Source of the DNA: Candidatus Bathyarchaeota archaeon JdFR-07 | GTDB lineage: Archaea > Thermoproteota > Bathyarchaeia > Bathyarchaeales > Bathycorpusculaceae | Assembly (NCBI GenBank): GCA_002010975.1 | Contig: MTLU01000019.1 | Location: 1 to 39,117 of the forward strand | DNA: 39,117 nucleotides | Reading direction: 5' to 3' | Shown: piece after piece, positions 8,722 to 18,492 of the stretch | How the letters are laid out: every line of letters begins with the position of its first letter | Numbering within the stretch: position 1 is the stretch's first letter | Position numbers and translations under genes: made by a program | The notes under the pieces: generated by a model | Databases searched by the model: none | What the model was told of the DNA's origin: nothing | The model's input: the letters and a program-made list of their open reading frames with translations, nothing else

Positions 8722-10287
8722 TTATTTGCTGAAAATCAAACGTTCAAATTTGATTTTTCTTCTTGCACATGTTCTTCGGCAAGTTTTAAAGATAGTATCT
8801 TTCCAGTTTTTCTGATCTTGTAATAGGACAACCGCTTTATAGTTAGTGTTCTTAATGTATTCTGCCACTTGCCTTGCTACATATTCCCTTGTTTCCTTGT
8901 CAAGTGGAAGAACTGTTTCATGTTGGGAAAGAGGATAGACTTCGTCAAGTTCTATCGGGATTACACCGAAAGGAGCAGCATAAAAACATACATGAAGCCT
9001 GTTAAATTTTTCTCCAAATGTTTCTTTAAGAATTTTTTTAATTTTTTTAAACTTTTTAGATTTATGGAATGGCTTGGTTTCAGTTTGCGGTAGAAGAACG
9101 AGTATGTCTTTCTTTTTGGGCAGAGAATATCTTTCTGTAATTCTTTTTCTATATCGAACAATTTCAGGTCTTATGAGTCCAACTGAATTGAAGAAAAAAA
9201 GACCACTCTTTTTTATTGCTGAGCTGCTTTCTTCTATGTAATCTTTATATTTTTGTAGTTTCTTTAAGGCTTGAAGTAAAGCTGGATGGCTGTGTACTCT
9301 AAGTTCTAAGAATTCCCATAATCTTCCATCTTTTATTGCCTGTTTAATTCTTTTCAACTCGGCAGTACAAACATAGAGATTGTGTTCAGCTAAGAAACAT
9401 TCTCTTTCTTCATCGGGAAGCTTAGAAACCTCTTCTGGCGTTTTTTCTGAACATTTAGGACATGTGCATGGAAAATAGTTAAGTTCACTTAGCCTAAAGG
9501 TACCTGTTTCTGTCATATACCGATTTTCTTTTGCGTATAAAGCATAAGCGGCTGAGTCAAAAAGATCACATCCTAAAGCTACAGCCAATGAAAACATAAA
9601 AGGATGACCGGCTCCGAAAAGATGAAGTGGTTTTTCTATGGGTAACTTCCTCTTTGCAGTTAAAATCATATCCACTAAAGCATCGAAACGATAGTTTTTC
9701 ATAACCTCTGTTGGGCTTCCTAGTGCATAAATGTCAAAAGGCATCTTTCCCAGTTCCTTGGCGGATTTAGATACAAGGTCTAAATATTTTCCACCTTGGA
9801 CAGGACCGACCCACAGGATGTCATAGCGAGTTTTTATTTTAGGAAGCTCCTCTGCTCTCTTTAAAGTTTCATTTACTGTTTGTTCCGCATATTTTTTGGA
9901 AACTTTCCAACCTGTTGGCCAATCTAGTATTGTAGCTATGTCAGTGTCAATTTGCTCTTGGTATTTTACAATTTCTTCTGGCTTTATTTCTATGTCGCCA
10001 TAAACAAGTATTTGATAAGCTCCAGAATCAGTCATTGTTATCCCTTCAAAATCCAAGAATTTATGTATCCCTTCTTTTGCAGGTTGATTTTGGAATCTTT
10101 TTTTCAATATGAATGCATTAGTTATTAATGCTTCAAAACGAAATGTCTCTCGAATTTTTCTAGGTGAAATTGGCTGTATAGTTGGATTAATAACGGGAAG
10201 TAGAGCAGGTGTTTCCAAAATCCCGCTTTTAGTTTTAAGCCTACCTATTCTTGCAAGTAAATCTTTCTCTTTTATCTCAAAGCTCAT
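8722..10287 (-). CDS. tgtA: Archaeal tRNA-guanine(15) transglycosylase
   Basis: TPALLPVINPTIQPISPRKIRETF, TMTDSGAYQ, HLFGAGHPF and Zn-site CTCPKCSEKT..EHNLYVC; C-terminal DUF5591/ArcS-like segment (YAAPFGVIPIELDEVYPLSQHE). Confidence 0.9.
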   Translation of the reverse strand: MSFEIKEKDLLARIGRLKTKSGILETPALLPVINPTIQPISPRKIRETFRFEALITNAFILKKRFQNQPAKEGIHKFLDFEGITMTDSGAYQILVYGDIEIKPEEIVKYQEQIDTDIATILDWPTGWKVSKKYAEQTVNETLKRAEELPKIKTRYDILWVGPVQGGKYLDLVSKSAKELGKMPFDIYALGSPTEVMKNYRFDALVDMILTAKRKLPIEKPLHLFGAGHPFMFSLAVALGCDLFDSAAYALYAKENRYMTETGTFRLSELNYFPCTCPKCSEKTPEEVSKLPDEERECFLAEHNLYVCTAELKRIKQAIKDGRLWEFLELRVHSHPALLQALKKLQKYKDYIEESSSAIKKSGLFFFNSVGLIRPEIVRYRKRITERYSLPKKKDILVLLPQTETKPFHKSKKFKKIKKILKETFGEKFNRLHVCFYAAPFGVIPIELDEVYPLSQHETVLPLDKETREYVARQVAEYIKNTNYKAVVLLQDQKNWKDTIFKTCRRTCARRKIKFERLIFSK

Positions 10288-10363
10288 CCGTAGAGCCCAA
10301 GGAAAATCAGCTAAACATAATTATTAGTGTTCTTATAAGCTAATCAGCTTGGAAGGATTCTAA

Positions 10364-11113
10364 ATGACTTGCAAAGTTAACATCCATGAAAAGCCAAAGC
10401 TTTACAATCCCATTTTAATCGAAGGATTGCCGGGAATAGGATTTGTGGCTAACATTGCAGCTTTACATCTGATTCATGAATTAAAAGGTACGCTTTTCGC
10501 TGAAATTGCTTCTGCATCTTTTCAAGATCTAGCTGTAACAACAGAAACGGGAGGCACACGTTCTCCTATAACCGAGCTTTACTATTGTAAGAGAAGGAAT
10601 GGTGGTCGTGACTTAATCATTTGGTATGGTAATACACAAGCGTTGACAACTTTTGGGCAATATGAACTTTGTGGGAGAGTTTTAGACATTGTTGAAGAGT
10701 TAGGTTGCCGTTTTATCATAACTTTAGGCGGCTTCAAGATTGATGAAACGAAAGAAATCCCGCAGATTTACTGTGCAGCCACTGATCATGAGACCTTAAA
10801 TGAAGCTTTAAAGTTAGGTGCAAAAATTATGGTTGGGCAAATATTCGGTGTGGCTGGTATATTACTTGGCATAGGTAGGTTAAGAGGTTTTAAGGGATTC
10901 TCATTGCTGGTAGAAACTTTAGGTATGTATCCAGATGCTAATGCCACACGACACGTTCTCTTAGCTTTAAATAAATTTCTCGATTTAGATATTAATCTGT
11001 CCCGTTTGGAGATGGCTGCTGAAAAAACAAAAAGGCTGCTGGAAACTTTCGGTTTAGTTTCGAGTAGTGTAGAAGAAAAGAAGGAAGAGCAACCATTCCG
11101 TTGGTTTGTTTAG
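10364..11113 (+). CDS. PAC2 family protein (proteasome assembly chaperone-like)
   Basis: ILIEGLPGIGFVANIAALHLIHEL...FAEIASASFQDLAVTTETG; SD-like GGAAGGA upstream of ATG. Confidence 0.85.
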   Translation: MTCKVNIHEKPKLYNPILIEGLPGIGFVANIAALHLIHELKGTLFAEIASASFQDLAVTTETGGTRSPITELYYCKRRNGGRDLIIWYGNTQALTTFGQYELCGRVLDIVEELGCRFIITLGGFKIDETKEIPQIYCAATDHETLNEALKLGAKIMVGQIFGVAGILLGIGRLRGFKGFSLLVETLGMYPDANATRHVLLALNKFLDLDINLSRLEMAAEKTKRLLETFGLVSSSVEEKKEEQPFRWFV

Positions 11114-11116
11114 CGT

Positions 11117-13096
11117 TTATTTTTGTCTACAAAATTCTGTGATTCTATCAATAATTTTGTTTATGCTCAGGTAAGTTTCCATCCCATTTCTCCAATCGAC
11201 TGGAAGCTTCCATTTAAATCTTCCCGCTGCCCGTCCATCCATAACAATTATTATTCCTCTATCTTCTGAACAACGTATTAACCTGCCAGCCGACTGCGCC
11301 AATGCATTCAAACATGGTATGCCATTAGAATACTCAATGGCTTTATCTCCGAACTTCTCCTTAAAATATCTGTAGAGGGCTTCTTGAAGTTCGGTTTTCC
11401 TAGGATAGGGCAAACCAACTGTCACAATACTGGAGAGAAGACTTTTGCCTTCCTCCGTCATATCAACTCCTTCGCTTATTTTTCCTCTAGCAACACCACA
11501 AACAACACAATTCTTATGAGCTTTAAAGAATTCTAGCACCCTTGAAATCTTTGTATGTTTTTCTTCAACTAGTAAAGGTAGGTTGAACTCTGTTTTTTCT
11601 AGCACTTTGTTCATTACTTCATAGGAGGGAAAGTAAACAGCGACTCTTCCATTGACCCGGTCTATTATTTTTGAGAGCCGTTCTGCTATTTTTTGCCATT
11701 GTTCTACGCCTCTTTTCTCGAATTTCGTTGTAACTGCCTTATCTACTAAAATGAGTCTGTTTTCTGGCGGAAATGGGTTTGGAAGTTCGAGGCTTTCACA
11801 ACGTTTTCTCTCGATCCCTAAAACATCTATATAGTAGTTTATGTGCCAAAGCGTTCCAGACATTAATATTACAGAACGTAGTTTCTTTATAATCTTGGTA
11901 GCTAAGGCTGGATCTAAGCATCTTATTCCTAATCTTACGTTTTTCTTGCCGAATCTGTCTTTTTCAACTTTTATATAGTGTACATAACTTGAATTTTCGA
12001 CACTAATCCATTGGGAGAGAAAGTTAGCACATCTAGAAAGATACGAGACAGGGCTTCTGCCTTCTTCAACTCTTTTCTGCCTAATAATTTCTCCTAGTTC
12101 TAAAAGTTCCGAAAACACGTACTGTAATCCGTCGCTTTTTGCCTGAAGAGATTTTGAAAGTTTATCTACAAGAACATCCTTTGGAATAAGGTGTTCTACC
12201 TCTAAACCGTACTTCTTATAGATGTTTTTTCCAAGCCTAAACATGATATCGTATAATATTTCCAAAACACCAAAATCTTCCAATCTGAACCTTTTAATTT
12301 CCCTTAAGGCTCTTCTAACCGAGGTGGAGGAGAGTTCATCTGATAGAATGCCGGCAGCATAGTATGGCAGGCTGTGTGCTTCATCGAAAACACAGTTTAT
12401 ATTCTCAGTTTTTATCCCTGCTCTTGCTAAAATAGACCTTCTTATAGCGGTTACTAAAATATAGTTATAATTCCCTATTATTATATCGGCATCTTTAGCT
12501 AGAATTTTTGTTGCTTCGTATGGGCATATTTCGCTTTTTCTGCATTTTTCATAAACTTCCTCTGGCATTAAGGGTCCAACATCTTTAATGTTGTTAATTA
12601 CTGCGAGAGTTCGCCAGCTTGGTTTACGTCCTTTGTAAGAATTTCCATAATATTTGCATGTTTTTCCAAAAATACCCTCTATTAATCCCCTACAGTAATA
12701 GAGAAAATCGCGATAGCTTACCTCTCTAAGTTTAGGCTCTTCTATTGTGTATGGGCACATTTCCCTTTTACTTTTAAATACTGAGGCCACAAGTCTAATA
12801 TCACCGTGCTGTTTGATATTCTTTAGTTCTTTGCAATAAATCTCAAGCTGGTTTTTAGTTCGTGTCAGTACTAGGAGTTTTCCTGTATTGTTATCTAATT
12901 TTTTTGCTGTAAGGTAAGCTGTAAGTATGGAAACAGATTTTCCAGTTCCGCATGGAGACGAAAGTAAACCTATTTTCTTGTTTTTAATTATGTTAAAGAG
13001 GAATTTTATGGCATCAAGTTGAAAAGGACGAAAATCTGGATATGGAAAAATTTCTCTGCCTTGCTTTTCATTTTTCTTTTCAAGTTCTTTTCCCAA
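11117..13096 (-). CDS. XPD/Rad3-family Fe-S DNA helicase
   Basis: Walker A SSPCGTGKS, DEAH box (FDEAHSLP), helicase motif QSAGRLIRCSEDRG, Cys residues between motifs Ia and II consistent with an Fe-S domain. Confidence 0.9.
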   Translation of the reverse strand: MGKELEKKNEKQGREIFPYPDFRPFQLDAIKFLFNIIKNKKIGLLSSPCGTGKSVSILTAYLTAKKLDNNTGKLLVLTRTKNQLEIYCKELKNIKQHGDIRLVASVFKSKREMCPYTIEEPKLREVSYRDFLYYCRGLIEGIFGKTCKYYGNSYKGRKPSWRTLAVINNIKDVGPLMPEEVYEKCRKSEICPYEATKILAKDADIIIGNYNYILVTAIRRSILARAGIKTENINCVFDEAHSLPYYAAGILSDELSSTSVRRALREIKRFRLEDFGVLEILYDIMFRLGKNIYKKYGLEVEHLIPKDVLVDKLSKSLQAKSDGLQYVFSELLELGEIIRQKRVEEGRSPVSYLSRCANFLSQWISVENSSYVHYIKVEKDRFGKKNVRLGIRCLDPALATKIIKKLRSVILMSGTLWHINYYIDVLGIERKRCESLELPNPFPPENRLILVDKAVTTKFEKRGVEQWQKIAERLSKIIDRVNGRVAVYFPSYEVMNKVLEKTEFNLPLLVEEKHTKISRVLEFFKAHKNCVVCGVARGKISEGVDMTEEGKSLLSSIVTVGLPYPRKTELQEALYRYFKEKFGDKAIEYSNGIPCLNALAQSAGRLIRCSEDRGIIIVMDGRAAGRFKWKLPVDWRNGMETYLSINKIIDRITEFCRQK

Positions 13097-13167
13097 TGAT
13101 TTTCCCTTTAAGGTATTATTGTAATAATTGAGAAATTAGAAAAATAAGAAATAAAATGTGTTTGTAA

Positions 13168-13593
13168 TTATTTCCCTTTGATTTCGCTTATGAACTGTTC
13201 ATAGACTCTTTGGACTCGTTCTGCCGCTGGTCCCGAACCTTCAACGACGCCTTTTTCTGTTACTTTAACCTTGTCCATCACCCATATGAATCCTTTGTCT
13301 TCGTATAGTTTAACCATTGTTGGAAAAACTTTTTCAAGGCGATCTGCTAAGGCTTTTAAATCGAATGGTTTTTCTATACTCAAAATTTGGGCTACAACAT
13401 TGCCGTTTAGAAAAACTCTATGTAAAGTTTTTCCTTTTTCATCTTTTGCTTCTGAAAGAACTAAACTTAATGTGTCAGGGTTGACTCCTGCCAAGGTTCC
13501 ACTATACGTCTTTCCTGTCGTTGTAGAAACAATTACATCCTTGTCTACCATCGCTGTAATTTCAGTGAAGAATTTCCTTTGAGCTATAGACAA
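13168..13593 (-). CDS. Lsm/Sm-like protein with C-terminal extension (SmAP3-like)
   Basis: FFTEITAMVDKDVIVSTTTGKTYSGTLAGVNPDTLSLVLSEAKD then FLNGNVVAQI, followed by a ~70-aa C-terminal domain. Confidence 0.75.
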   Translation of the reverse strand: MSIAQRKFFTEITAMVDKDVIVSTTTGKTYSGTLAGVNPDTLSLVLSEAKDEKGKTLHRVFLNGNVVAQILSIEKPFDLKALADRLEKVFPTMVKLYEDKGFIWVMDKVKVTEKGVVEGSGPAAERVQRVYEQFISEIKGK

Positions 13594-13653
13594 TAATTTA
13601 AACCTCCATTACTCTTCTAAGAGAAATGTAAAACACCTATTTAGAATTTTAAC

Positions 13654-14928
13654 TTAAAGTTTCAAGTCTTTTTGTTCTAAATTCTGTTTTAACATTGTAA
13701 TAGTATTGGCTGGTAAATCACGATAGACAATGACATTTGGGCCGATCTGGCTATTGCATCCAATTTTAACGCCTGGCATAAAGAGTGTGTTTATTCCTGC
13801 TTTAACGTTGTCTCCTAAAACAGTTCCAAGTTTTGTTCTCTTACTGTCTACGACTTTATCTTTTATCTTCATTTTTATTGTCTTGGCATCTAGACGATAA
13901 TTAGCTGTTATGGTTCCGGCCCCTAAATTACAGTTTTCTCCTACTATGCTATCTCCAACATAAGAGAGGTGTCCAATATGCGTGTTATCCATGATTATGC
14001 TATTCTTTATTTCACAAGCATTACCTATCCTAACTTTTTTGCCAATGCTTGTGTATGGGCGAATGTAACAGTTGGGACCTATATCACTTTCTTCGTCTAT
14101 AAATGCTGGTCCTTCAATATAAGCTCCAGAACGTATGTGCGCTGTTTCCGCCACGCTTATCGGACCAATTAGATGAGCACCGTTTTCTACTATTCCCAGA
14201 ACTTTATGTTCTTTTCTTAAGAGTATCCAGCGGTTTGCCTCGAGCAAGTCCCAGGGTCTCCCGATGTCTAACCATTCATTTCTAGGAATCTTTATGCCTA
14301 GAACTGTTTCTTCTCTCGACATAAGGGAAATGGCATCTGTTATTTCCCACTCTCCCCTTACTGAAACCTTGGTTTGTTTAATTTTTTCAAAGATTTTAGC
14401 AGAGAAAACGTATAAGCCAGCATTTGCTAGATTTGTTGGCGTCTCGTTTCGGCTTGGTTTTTCAATTATTCGCTTTACATGTCCATTTTCAAGTTCTACT
14501 ATGCCGTAGTTTTCAGGATTTTTAACGGGTACAACGCTTATCGTTGCTGCAGGTTTCTCCTCTTTGTGGAATGATACTACTTTTTCCAAGACATCCGCAG
14601 AAAAAATAAGGTCTCCATAAGATACAACAAAATCTTCTTCAATGTATGGTTCTGCAATGCTTATTGCATTACCTGTTCCTAGCACAGCTTCTTGTTCTAT
14701 ATAACCAATTTTTAATCCAATTTTTTCACCGTTTCCAAAATATTTGCGGATTGCCTCACTCATGTAATGTGTAACGATTAAAACTTCCTTTATTCCAGTT
14801 TTCTTTAAAGCGTTTAGACAGTACTCAAGTAGTGTTTTTCCACCGATTTTTATTAGATGTTTGGGTCTGGTTGATGTAATAGGTTTTAGTCTGGTACCTT
14901 CTCCGGCTGCTAATACTACAGCTTTCAC
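13654..14928 (-). CDS. Bifunctional sugar-1-phosphate nucleotidylyltransferase/acetyltransferase (GlmU-like)
   Basis: N-terminal MKAVVLAAGEGTRLKPITSTRPKHLIKIGGK nucleotidyltransferase motif; C-terminal left-handed beta-helix hexapeptides. Confidence 0.9.
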   Translation of the reverse strand: MKAVVLAAGEGTRLKPITSTRPKHLIKIGGKTLLEYCLNALKKTGIKEVLIVTHYMSEAIRKYFGNGEKIGLKIGYIEQEAVLGTGNAISIAEPYIEEDFVVSYGDLIFSADVLEKVVSFHKEEKPAATISVVPVKNPENYGIVELENGHVKRIIEKPSRNETPTNLANAGLYVFSAKIFEKIKQTKVSVRGEWEITDAISLMSREETVLGIKIPRNEWLDIGRPWDLLEANRWILLRKEHKVLGIVENGAHLIGPISVAETAHIRSGAYIEGPAFIDEESDIGPNCYIRPYTSIGKKVRIGNACEIKNSIIMDNTHIGHLSYVGDSIVGENCNLGAGTITANYRLDAKTIKMKIKDKVVDSKRTKLGTVLGDNVKAGINTLFMPGVKIGCNSQIGPNVIVYRDLPANTITMLKQNLEQKDLKL

Positions 14929-16337
14929 TTATTCATCCTCTCTATAGTTTTTCTTATAACTGCTACCCCTTTTCTCATTATTTTTTTGGCAGTTTTTAAT
15001 GGTTCGCCTTCCACTGTAATCCTTATAAGGGGCTCTGTGCCAGATGCTCTAACTAAAATCCATCCGTCTTTTAGGGTTAGACGTAATCCATCTATCTTTA
15101 AAAATTCTTGGAGGGAGGAAGAAAATGTACTTTTTAAGTTTTCCTCTGTTTTTTCTACAATCTTGTATTTTAGCTCGCTTCTACAAGGTATATTTTCTCT
15201 TAGAGTTATATAGCGAGGTGTTTCTGCAACAAATTCTGACAGCGTTTTATTCTCGTTTTCCAAGGCTTTTAGAAGCAAAACGGAGGATAGTATTCCATCT
15301 GGACAGTAATGAAATTGGGGATGTATCCAGGCTCCGCAAGGTTCTCCCCCAAAAACAGCTTTTTGCCGTCTTATTTCTTCTGTTACATAAACATCTCCCA
15401 CTTTTGTTCTGACAACTTTCCCTCCTTGTGCTTCCACCATTTTTTCAATACACATAGAGGCTTCAACATTAGTGATAATGGTTTTTCCCCTTTCATTTTT
15501 TACAATACTAGCGGCATAAGCTGCCAAAACAGCGTCAAAGTCTACAAAAACTCCTTGTTCATCTATGAAAGCTATTCTATCTCCATCTCCATCATATGCA
15601 AACCCAGCATCCACACCTAATTGCTTAACAAGCCTTGCCAAAGGCTTCAATGTGTCAGCATTTGGTTCTGGATTTCGAGCCGTAAAGAACCCGTCAGGAT
15701 GCGCATTTATCGATGTAACTTGACATCCTAAATGCTTGAAAATTTTGGGTGCAAGATTAAACGTGGCTCCACATCCGGGATCTACTATTATTGACCATTT
15801 TTTCCGTAGTTTTACTTTCTTCAGTATCATTTCTGTGTAGAAATTGCTTTTATCACAAAACTCGACTTTACCGATTTTTTGCCAGTCAGCTAACCTGAAC
15901 TTTTCTCTTCTGATTATTTTTTCAATTTCATTTTGTTTTTTATCGTTATAGGCTATGCCGTTTCTATCAAAAATTTTTATTCCGTTGAATTGTGGAGGGT
16001 TATGAGAAGCTGTAATCATAACGCCGGTGTTGGCATTAATATGTTTGGTTAAGTAAGCTAGTACTGGAGTGGGTAAAATCCCTAAAACTTTGACATTTGC
16101 TCCAGCTGCTGTAAGTCCGGAAACCAAAGCATTTTCCAACATTAAACCTGAGACTCTAGTGTCTCTTGCCACAAGGAGGTCTTGGGTATTAGAAACATTT
16201 ACAATAGCTATCCCTATCTTGTTCACTAAATCCGGTGTTAACTCCGTATTAACTATGCCACGTATTCCAGAACTGCCAAAAAGTTTCCATTCCAAACAAG
16301 ATTCACTCTTCTTTATGGTTAAAATTAAGGAATCCAT
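14925..16337 (-). CDS. glmM: Phosphoglucosamine mutase (GlmM-like phosphohexomutase)
   Basis: LFGSSGIRGIVN, active-site MITASHNPPQFNGIK, metal loop DGDGDR, RASGTEPLIRI; 4-nt overlap with the GlmU-like gene. True start may be the internal TTG giving MEWKLFGSSGIRG. Confidence 0.92.
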   Translation of the reverse strand: MDSLILTIKKSESCLEWKLFGSSGIRGIVNTELTPDLVNKIGIAIVNVSNTQDLLVARDTRVSGLMLENALVSGLTAAGANVKVLGILPTPVLAYLTKHINANTGVMITASHNPPQFNGIKIFDRNGIAYNDKKQNEIEKIIRREKFRLADWQKIGKVEFCDKSNFYTEMILKKVKLRKKWSIIVDPGCGATFNLAPKIFKHLGCQVTSINAHPDGFFTARNPEPNADTLKPLARLVKQLGVDAGFAYDGDGDRIAFIDEQGVFVDFDAVLAAYAASIVKNERGKTIITNVEASMCIEKMVEAQGGKVVRTKVGDVYVTEEIRRQKAVFGGEPCGAWIHPQFHYCPDGILSSVLLLKALENENKTLSEFVAETPRYITLRENIPCRSELKYKIVEKTEENLKSTFSSSLQEFLKIDGLRLTLKDGWILVRASGTEPLIRITVEGEPLKTAKKIMRKGVAVIRKTIERMNK

Positions 16338-17404
16338 TTAAATAATTTCGGTGAAACAAGCTCTTCTAAAAATTTGATTAATTCTTTTCTTGTAGGGTGA
16401 TTTCCTTTGCTGTTTGAAATGTAGTAGGCAGCGACGGCGTTAGCTAAAGTTAGCCTGCAATCGTCTGGCATCTCATATGCGTCTCCTAATATGTTTCCAG
16501 CGTTCCAAGCGTCTCCAGCACCTGTGGTTCTTAAAACTGGAACTTTAATGGCTGGAACGATCTCTTCAGATTTCTTGGTAAATGTTGCAGAAAAGCTTGT
16601 TGTGTGTAGGTCAACTCTTGCAGAAAGACGGGAAGCCAAAATTTTTGCTGATTCTTTTGCTAACTCCTCGAAACTCAGTTTTTTCCGTAATGTTTCTATT
16701 TCAGAGCTTATGTAAGATGCATAGCATATTGCTTCACTTTCATTTAAACTAAGAGTGTCTATGTATCCTTTCATTAGAACACCTTTGACCAATTCTGAGA
16801 TTTTTTCCTTATTTGGTATTGGATCTGCCGTGTCATAGTATGTTTTTCCTTTCCCTCTTTTTTTTGTAAATTGGAAAATGGTTTCAGCTAACTCTGTTCC
16901 AAAACTTCTGGTTCCAGCCCAATTGAAAACGCATACATAATCTGCATCTTCTATAACCCTAAAATCTTCACGATCTAAATTTTGTGGTCCAAATTTTTCT
17001 AGAGAGCCTACATCTCTTAACATAATGTTAACTATTCCCTTCTCTGTTTGAACCTCCAAAGATGTTGTCATAGAAATTCTATCTAACACCTTAATATGTG
17101 AAAAATTTACTTTCTCTGAGTCAAGGTAAAATTTCATGAGCTGTACTCCTAACATGTTTGTGCAAACTATTGGAGTAACATTTACATCCAGTGATGCAAG
17201 GGCAGAAGCTGTATTTACGGCGTTTCCTCCTCTAATATCTGTCTGTTTTATTCTGTTTATGCTTCCTCCCTTTCTTTTAGAAACGTTTTCAAGATTTTTG
17301 GAAAATTCCTTCAAAGAGAATTTTAAGTTTATTAGGCGGTCAAGAAAAAAATCTGGCATAACTACTACACTAAATTCTTTAGCTTTATTTTTCAAAAGTT
17401 TCAA
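16325..17404 (-). CDS. PfkB/ribokinase-family carbohydrate kinase
   Basis: RGGNAVNTASALASLDV and C-terminal VLRTTGAGDAWNAGNILGDAY. Confidence 0.87.
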   Translation of the reverse strand: MKLLKNKAKEFSVVVMPDFFLDRLINLKFSLKEFSKNLENVSKRKGGSINRIKQTDIRGGNAVNTASALASLDVNVTPIVCTNMLGVQLMKFYLDSEKVNFSHIKVLDRISMTTSLEVQTEKGIVNIMLRDVGSLEKFGPQNLDREDFRVIEDADYVCVFNWAGTRSFGTELAETIFQFTKKRGKGKTYYDTADPIPNKEKISELVKGVLMKGYIDTLSLNESEAICYASYISSEIETLRKKLSFEELAKESAKILASRLSARVDLHTTSFSATFTKKSEEIVPAIKVPVLRTTGAGDAWNAGNILGDAYEMPDDCRLTLANAVAAYYISNSKGNHPTRKELIKFLEELVSPKLFKWIP

Positions 17405-17544
17405 AGTTTCTTTTATAAGCTGATGCGTGGACAGTTTTATTTCACCATAGACAAGGTGAGGTTTAAGTATAGATAACCTTTTTTAATAAGGTAGGCTAGT
17501 ACCGTAGACTCCGCATGCAGCATATGTGTGATGGGGGTTAGGAT

Positions 17545-17742
17545 TTGAAATTTAAAATTGAGCTTTCTTTGCTCGTATCTGCGATTGTTCTTTGTGTTAT
17601 CAGCGCTTTTTGTTATTCTCAGGAACGAAGCCAAGGCTTACCTGTTATGAATTATTCCTGCAGAAATCTTGCTTTACCACTAGTTGGAGTTGCCTCAGTT
17701 TTTGTAGTGATCGCTGGGATTCTTTATTCTAAGCGAAAATAA
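17545..17742 (+). CDS. Small two-TM membrane protein, unknown
   Basis: 65-aa ORF from TTG with GGGGGTTAGG upstream; two hydrophobic segments. Tentative. Confidence 0.45.
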   Translation: MKFKIELSLLVSAIVLCVISAFCYSQERSQGLPVMNYSCRNLALPLVGVASVFVVIAGILYSKRK

Positions 17743-17763
17743 CAAGTGAAAGGGCGAACGTAG

Positions 17764-18492
17764 TTGCTGAGTAAGAAAACTTTCTTTGCTACGTTTTTAA
17801 CATTAGGTTTTGTTATCAAAATTGTTTCAGAATTTATACACGAAGTTTGTGGACATGGTGTTTTCGTGCTGTTATTCGGAGGAAAAATAAGAAGTGTGTA
17901 TATTAGTGTGTTATGGCCTTACGAACTTTCGTATATCAAATGGAGTCTTCCAAATGATGTTGGCTCGGTACAGATGGCGTGGTTATATGGTGGTGGAATA
18001 TTTGCCTGTTTGCTTACGTCTTTTGTGATTCAGTTTATTCTTTTTTGGAAAAAGAAGTTTACTTGGCCATGGACTATGGCTCTTTTTTGGCTTGCTTTTT
18101 GGACACTTTTGAATTCTGCTGGTTACCTTATAATCGGCGGGCTTGTGCCTTTCGGTGATATAGCAAAGCTTATTAGTTTAGGCGTTTTTACCGCGTATTC
18201 CTCTCTTCTCTGCGGTCTTTTCTTGTTTGCTGCAGGTTTTATTTCTTTTTCTTGGATTTTAAGAAAAGTGTTCATGAAGGTGTATTCGCTTAAAAAAGCA
18301 AGTTTTGCTGTAAGCCTTTTCTGGCTTATAATTCCTCTTCTTGTCATTATGATTATTGTTAGTCCAGAACGTGGTCTAGGGTGGAGTTATCTTCCTTTAT
18401 CTTTTATTCCATTTTTTCTGTCTATTGCATTAGAATATTCTTTATTTTTATCCAAACAAGAAGCTTACGAAAATCCAAACGAAATCTCCTAA
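17764..18492 (+). CDS. Multi-TM membrane protein with HEVCGHG motif (M50-like architecture, function uncertain)
   Basis: SEFIHEVCGHGVFVLLFGGKIRSVYIS...LNSAGYLIIGGLVPFGDIAKL; about six hydrophobic segments; TTG start. Confidence 0.6.
   Translation: MLSKKTFFATFLTLGFVIKIVSEFIHEVCGHGVFVLLFGGKIRSVYISVLWPYELSYIKWSLPNDVGSVQMAWLYGGGIFACLLTSFVIQFILFWKKKFTWPWTMALFWLAFWTLLNSAGYLIIGGLVPFGDIAKLISLGVFTAYSSLLCGLFLFAAGFISFSWILRKVFMKVYSLKKASFAVSLFWLIIPLLVIMIIVSPERGLGWSYLPLSFIPFFLSIALEYSLFLSKQEAYENPNEIS

Noticed and set aside
17437-17634. 65-aa minus-strand ORF upstream of the PfkB gene
   Set aside because: Overlaps the better-supported plus-strand 17545 ORF and the divergent promoter region; no family or RBS signal.
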